NCBI GenBank assembly: GCA_964017235.1
Contig: OZ024936.1
Span: 51,201,028 to 51,265,027, forward strand
Length of the DNA stretch: 64,000 nucleotides
Source of the DNA: Sabellastarte sp. h YS-2021
Taxonomy: Eukaryota > Annelida > Polychaeta > Sabellida > Sabellidae
Direction of reading: 5' to 3'
In this document: one piece after another, positions 59,347 through 64,000 of the stretch
Layout of the letters: each line of letters starts with the position of its first letter
Numbering within the stretch: the first letter of the stretch is position 1
Program-made: the position numbers and the translations under genes
The notes under the pieces: generated by a model
Told to the model about the DNA's origin: nothing
The model's input: the letters and a program-made list of their open reading frames with translations, nothing else
Databases searched by the model: none

Positions 59347-61310
59347 AGAGCCTCCATGGTTTAGTGGTTATCAAGTTTTGCATGTCGTCCCTTTGCTCAG
59401 TGCTGCGGTTGTGGGTTTGAAAAACAGCTCATGATAAACTATGGGGGAAGAGAATTGTCATAATTTTACAAGGGTTAGTAAAACCCAACCAGACCCTGAT
59501 GGTTTTCAGTTCAGAATGTTGACCAAATTGTATGCACTGCTGTCCTCCATGCCCTCAGCTTGCCATCTTAATATGACTGTTGGAGCCCAACTTAGGAGTC
59601 AGCCCATCTTAAGATGGGCTATAGCCCAACTTAGGATCCTAGAACATGTCAGCCCAACGTAAGATAATAAAATTCAAGAGTGATTTTTATGTCAAATATA
59701 CAGTAATATAAACCATTTACAAGGAAATTATTTTCATGAAAAAGATGACATTGATATACTTAACTGACCCTTGTACAGAAATACTTTGTACTTATTTTTT
59801 ATTTTATATAAATATGTTTAACTTATCTAACCTCAACAAAAAGTGTTTAATCGCAGAAACTAAAATGAAATGTGTTTTCTGAGCCTCATAAGCATTAAAA
59901 TATTCCTTTGATGTCTGTGTCTATGTCTTTCACAGGAATGATTTCTTAATTGGATTTGTGCCTATTGTTTCAACATTCTATTGATGTTGATTTGTTTCAC
60001 TTGGGGTGGGTGAAGTACACAATAGGGAATACCCCAAATCATAAAGTGAAACAAATCAACATCAAAGAAATCTCTAAATATAATGAGACTTAATTCTATC
60101 AAACCTATGAGGGGGAAAGCCAAATATAGTGGGTGATTTTATGGGTGAGCCTGATTGTATATTTTAAGTTTAAAGAAGAATTATAAAATTGCTTTTTTAT
60201 ATTATTAGACAGTATTTAAACAGGATTTATAAAGCACTTTATCTTTGGAGTTCAGTACCACTAATTAATTGGAAAATGCAATTAAATTCAAACAAGTTAA
60301 TTTGATGAATTTAGTCAAACACACTGATGCATAAAATTGATAAAAATTGATAAAGTACACATTGCATAAAAAATTGGTGTTTTCTATTAACTTGTGCGGC
60401 TAAATGTTCATTTAAGAACTTAACATTAAACATTTGAAAATTGTGATTAAATTAATCACTTTGTATGGTCTTTCCACTAAGCCTAATTAATCCTGTTAGC
60501 TAGTCATTCAACCAGAGGTGAAAGAAATCAAGTTCAAAAGAGTGCTAGAACACAAAAGGTAAATCTAAGACTAATCCAGTTATTAAGTCACACACATAGT
60601 CAAACAAATCAACTTAAAAGAAATGTTGAAACAATAGATATATCACAATCTAATCCAGTTGCCTAATCACTTCCCACAAGTGAAACAAATCAAGTTGAAA
60701 GCAATGGTTGAACAATAGAAATTGACACCTTATGACCTAATGACCCTCCCATTGTCAAATTAATTGAGACAGAATAAGGGAATTAAGATTAATCCTATCA
60801 ATGCATAATGAGGTAAAGAAAAGAAGTTACATTTTAGTAGAAAAATAAGTAAATAATACTTTAATTTCAAAAATAAAAACTATGTGTGCAAATTATAAGT
60901 TGGGCTAATACCTGTTACCAAATCTTCAGATGGGATAAGCACAACAAATGTTTAATAATATTTCATATACATATACTGTATAATTGAAATATAAGTATTG
61001 AAATAAACTAGCACGGTTATATTCAATTTCATGATTAAAACCACCAATGGAGGGTGACATAAATTAATATGAAACTAGCTGGTTAATATTGAATTTTAGC
61101 TTTAAAATCATTCCTGAGTTACTTATCCTAAGTTGGGCTGATATGTTCTAGCCCATCTTAAGATGGACTTAGCCCATCTTAAGATAGGCTACCCAACTTA
61201 GGATCCTAAGTTGGGCTATAGCCCATCTTAAGATGGGCTGACTCCTAAGTTGGGCTCCAACATGACCTATATAATGTGTTCAAAGCGACGTTCAAGCCAA
61301 ATCAATTAGT
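59347..61310 (+). mobile_element. tRNA-derived SINE family B, split by a DNA transposon
   Basis: The left part 59347-59577 has GAGCCTCCATGGTTTAGTGG (A-box) and a worn B box. The right part 61263-61310 continues TGACCTATATAATGTGTTCA then AAGCGACG, matching the 3' end at 38190-38235. The break is the transposon at 59578-61262. Confidence 0.75.
59578..61262. mobile_element. 1.69-kb non-autonomous DNA transposon, Ginger-like ends
   Basis: Terminal inverted repeats of about 64 bp start TGTTGGAGCCCAACTTAGGA and end with the complement. Target duplication is TGAC (59574-59577 and 61263-61266), and removing one copy restores the SINE. TGT...ACA ends plus a 4-bp duplication fit the Ginger group. There is no transposase ORF. 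The terminal repeats hold palindromes (59601-59620, 61220-61239), and there is a 22-bp hairpin at 59981-60002/60044-60065. Confidence 0.82.
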
Positions 61311-64000
61311 TGGACTGTCTGCTAATGAGAACGTCACAACAATGACTTTGTCAATCTCCACCCATCTACAGAGAGTGTAACTGTCAAGCAGGTGTGTTTA
61401 TGTGTGTATCTTTATTTGGTTACTGTAACTTGCATTTTGCTGTAAATTTGACCGACAAACAAATTTCCCTTTGTGTCCCTGCGATATCAAACACACTTGC
61501 TAAATGAAGGATTAATCGTCAAATATACTCACTCAATAACTAAGTCCAATTACAAACATTTGTTCTGTCCCCAGTAAAAGAGTGGAGAAATAACACAAAA
61601 CCCAGTTTATAGTCATGAGAAGATTAATATTGGCTTTAAGGTTTGACTTAATTCATGTAAATGTAATTTCATCTTTAGAATATGCCTTGTTAAGCACGTG
61701 CATATATATCGCTTGGGCGATAATGGAATATTTGGTATGTCTATATATATGGTCACGTGTCTAAGATACTGAAGTGAGTTTTGAAGTCTAAGTAAAACAG
61801 AACATCAAAATGCATTAAGACAACCATAAATTGTGTGTGCTTGTTTTTTAGCTACTCATGGATTTACTGGAATTAAACACACGAGATATGTGTAGTTGTT
61901 GACTATTAGTAGATGGGGGTGTAATTCTGGACACCTCTGTCATGTTATAACTGTCAGCATATTTTGTATGGAAATCTAATGCTAAATGTTATTTAATAAC
62001 TATTGTTTGTATGGGCATAGAATATGCCTAGAGACAGATTGATATGTGCAGAGGGAAAATGTGATTTTGTTATTGTATTGAGACATTGATATGTTTGTGT
62101 GTGACATTTATTCTTTTGAATGACTAGAAATATGTGAAAGTGTTTTCTCTAAGAGTTTCACTGACAGATTATTTCCTGGGATAATTGTTACTGTATTTTG
62201 TTTTGTGTGTTGTGTACATTTAAATCCTCCGCTGGAGTGGATTTACAGGCTTTAAAGGGATACAGAGTTTTGCCAATCCAGGTAAGGTGTAATTTTGTAA
62301 TGTATACTGTTTAGTCAGCAATTATGGTTTGTGTACCAATTATGGTTTGAATTTATTGCTTCTATTAAAGAGGTAATGTTTTGTGTGCATTCATTTGTCT
62401 GTTTGTTTGTCAGTGTTCAGGATAATTCCAAAAGTAACGTGTATATCTTTGTGAATTTTTTTTTGCCGTAGGTAGGGCCTGAAATATCCAGATTTTCAAT
62501 GGTCCAATTGTCAATGTATTTTCAATTACTTTGGCTTTCTGGTTGATCCGGAAAGATCCTTATCATATTCCGGAAAAAAAAAATATCCCGAATTTTTTGG
62601 AAATGCCCCCTGGTGAAGATCTGTGCTTTAGTAGTATTTCTGGTTTCCAATTGTGAAGGCAAGGTTTTTGCAGTAATGGAGGATTTATTTTCATTATTTG
62701 TTTAAATTCAATTTCCTAATGTTCAAAAGTAGCTAGCTGTCTTTCTCAACTTTCTGAAAGAGGTTTTGTTAATGAAAAAGAGGAGTGACTGTAATTATTA
62801 TTGTGACCATAATTGTCAGGATAGAAGTAGCTGAGAATTTAAAGTTACCACACAGATATAGCACATAAGTACTTTACAACTTTGATCAAATAAAACCATG
62901 TGAGTTATTTAAACAGAATTTCTGCTAATCAGTACAAAGCTACATTATTTAGTTTTATATATTATTTTGTTTCTATTTTATAATTAGGGTGCATAGTTAT
63001 TAAAACTAAATATAATATAACTTTTAACAACACTTTTTTACGTTTAATCAAACTGTGTTTAAATGGCTTCTTAAGGAGAGTAATCAAACACATGTTTTGT
63101 AGAGTATGCTGATGTTTATATCTTGAGTCATGTGTGAGTTTAATAATTCAGGTGCAATCGTATCATAAGCTCAAGTAATAACATTATCATTTTGGCACTT
63201 ATTTTTTAGGGAAAAAAGCCGAGGACAGGTGGAAAGTTTGTTTTCTACCACCACTGAGCATTTGTCGTTTCCTATCCTTTAAGTTTGTAATAGCAGCTAC
63301 AGTGTAATTATGGCTGATCAATTCAAATAACTATTCAAATGTAATTACACGTAGTCCCTGACTGCAAAGACCAGGTTTCATGTGTTAACAATTTAAATTT
63401 AATGTATTGAGACCGTAAACATGTCGGTTGACCACAACTGGTAGATTTGCTGTGTGAGATCTGGGATTATATATTAACATATATTATTATTATAGAATCT
63501 GTACATATTTGGGTGTTGGGTTTTCCTTACAAGAAACGTTAGGTCACCTTAACTTGAGTTAAACTTAATCTCAAAGATAGCCTTAAACCCAGCTGTACTT
63601 GAGGCTGGACAATTCAAGCTAAGAATTCTTATATTCTTATATGTAAGATGAACATTAGGCAATTTTCACCAAAGATAGCCTTAAACCCAGCTGAACTTTT
63701 TGCTGGATAATTCAAGCTAAGAAATATTGCATACTTATATAAAATATGACAATCAGGCAATTCTCACTTTTAGATCTTAATAACCTAAAAGGTTACGGCG
63801 ATATTATGTCAAGTAACACTGGGTATTGTATACATATAAGCTATTTACTCAAACCTGGAACAATTAGTTTGTATTTGAGTTACACATATAATCACAGGCC
63901 CACCCTCTGTTAGGCATAAATGTATCTATTTGAGCCGCATATTGCCAAACAAATGCATAAATTGTGCATTATATATCGTCTGGACAAGTCTTATGAGTTT
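61311..64000. other. Intergenic; possible non-coding exon and a tandem pair
   Basis: ATCCAG|GTAAGG at 62276-62287 is a consensus donor after a short GC-richer stretch (62226-62281). TCACGTG lies at 61753. 63573-63770 holds a roughly 100-bp tandem duplication (AAAGATAGCCTTAAACCCAG at about 63573 and 63673). No coding exon is recognised. Confidence 0.35.

Overview
The window is AT-rich nuclear DNA from an animal, most likely a mollusc or another lophotrochozoan. The evidence is long introns with GT-AG sites, no prokaryotic gene packing, DIRS-type tyrosine-recombinase retrotransposons, tRNA- and 5S-rRNA-derived SINEs, many 5'-truncated LINE tails, and intronic satellites. The organism call is an inference and no species can be named from the sequence alone.

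One host gene dominates (about 8.36-45.6 kb, + strand). I rebuilt it from ten coding exons whose splice phases agree from exon to exon. It encodes a secreted protein of about 413 residues. In order it has a signal peptide, a Tyr/Gly/Gln-rich low-complexity part, a short Glu run followed by a Lys-rich stretch, and two cysteine-bearing PAN/apple-like domains. The general layout resembles extracellular matrix or shell-matrix proteins, but I cannot name the gene. A TATA box and a 5' untranslated exon lie near 8.33-8.42 kb and a poly(A) signal lies at 45578. Intron 5 is about 26 kb and holds most of the repeats.

Mobile DNA: 1-1013 is the 3' end of a DIRS copy. 20898-27192 is a nearly complete DIRS retrotransposon with a gag-like ORF, an RT/RNase H/methyltransferase-like ORF and a tyrosine recombinase broken by one extra A. 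It sits inside an older, decayed DIRS of another family (18488-30298), recognisable by its own inverted terminal repeats and internal complementary region. A lone terminal repeat of that older family lies in the first coding intron. There are also four copies of a TA-flanked MITE, two other MITEs, a 1.7-kb transposon with TGT termini and 4-bp target duplications inside a SINE (59578-61262), three tRNA-type SINE families, four 5S-derived SINE copies and about nine LINE 3' fragments.

Tandem repeats: 3.13-5.66 kb (about 145-bp units in blocks of about 800 bp), 13.44-13.92 kb, 32.93-34.2 kb (about 168 bp x 8), 34.2-36.34 kb (about 133 bp x 16), 40.9-41.75 kb (about 120 bp, homologous to the 5' end of a coding exon) and 43.89-44.23 kb. 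The flanks (1-8.3 kb and 45.6-64 kb) hold no convincing host gene apart from a weak cold-shock-like minus-strand reading frame near 53.3-53.7 kb.
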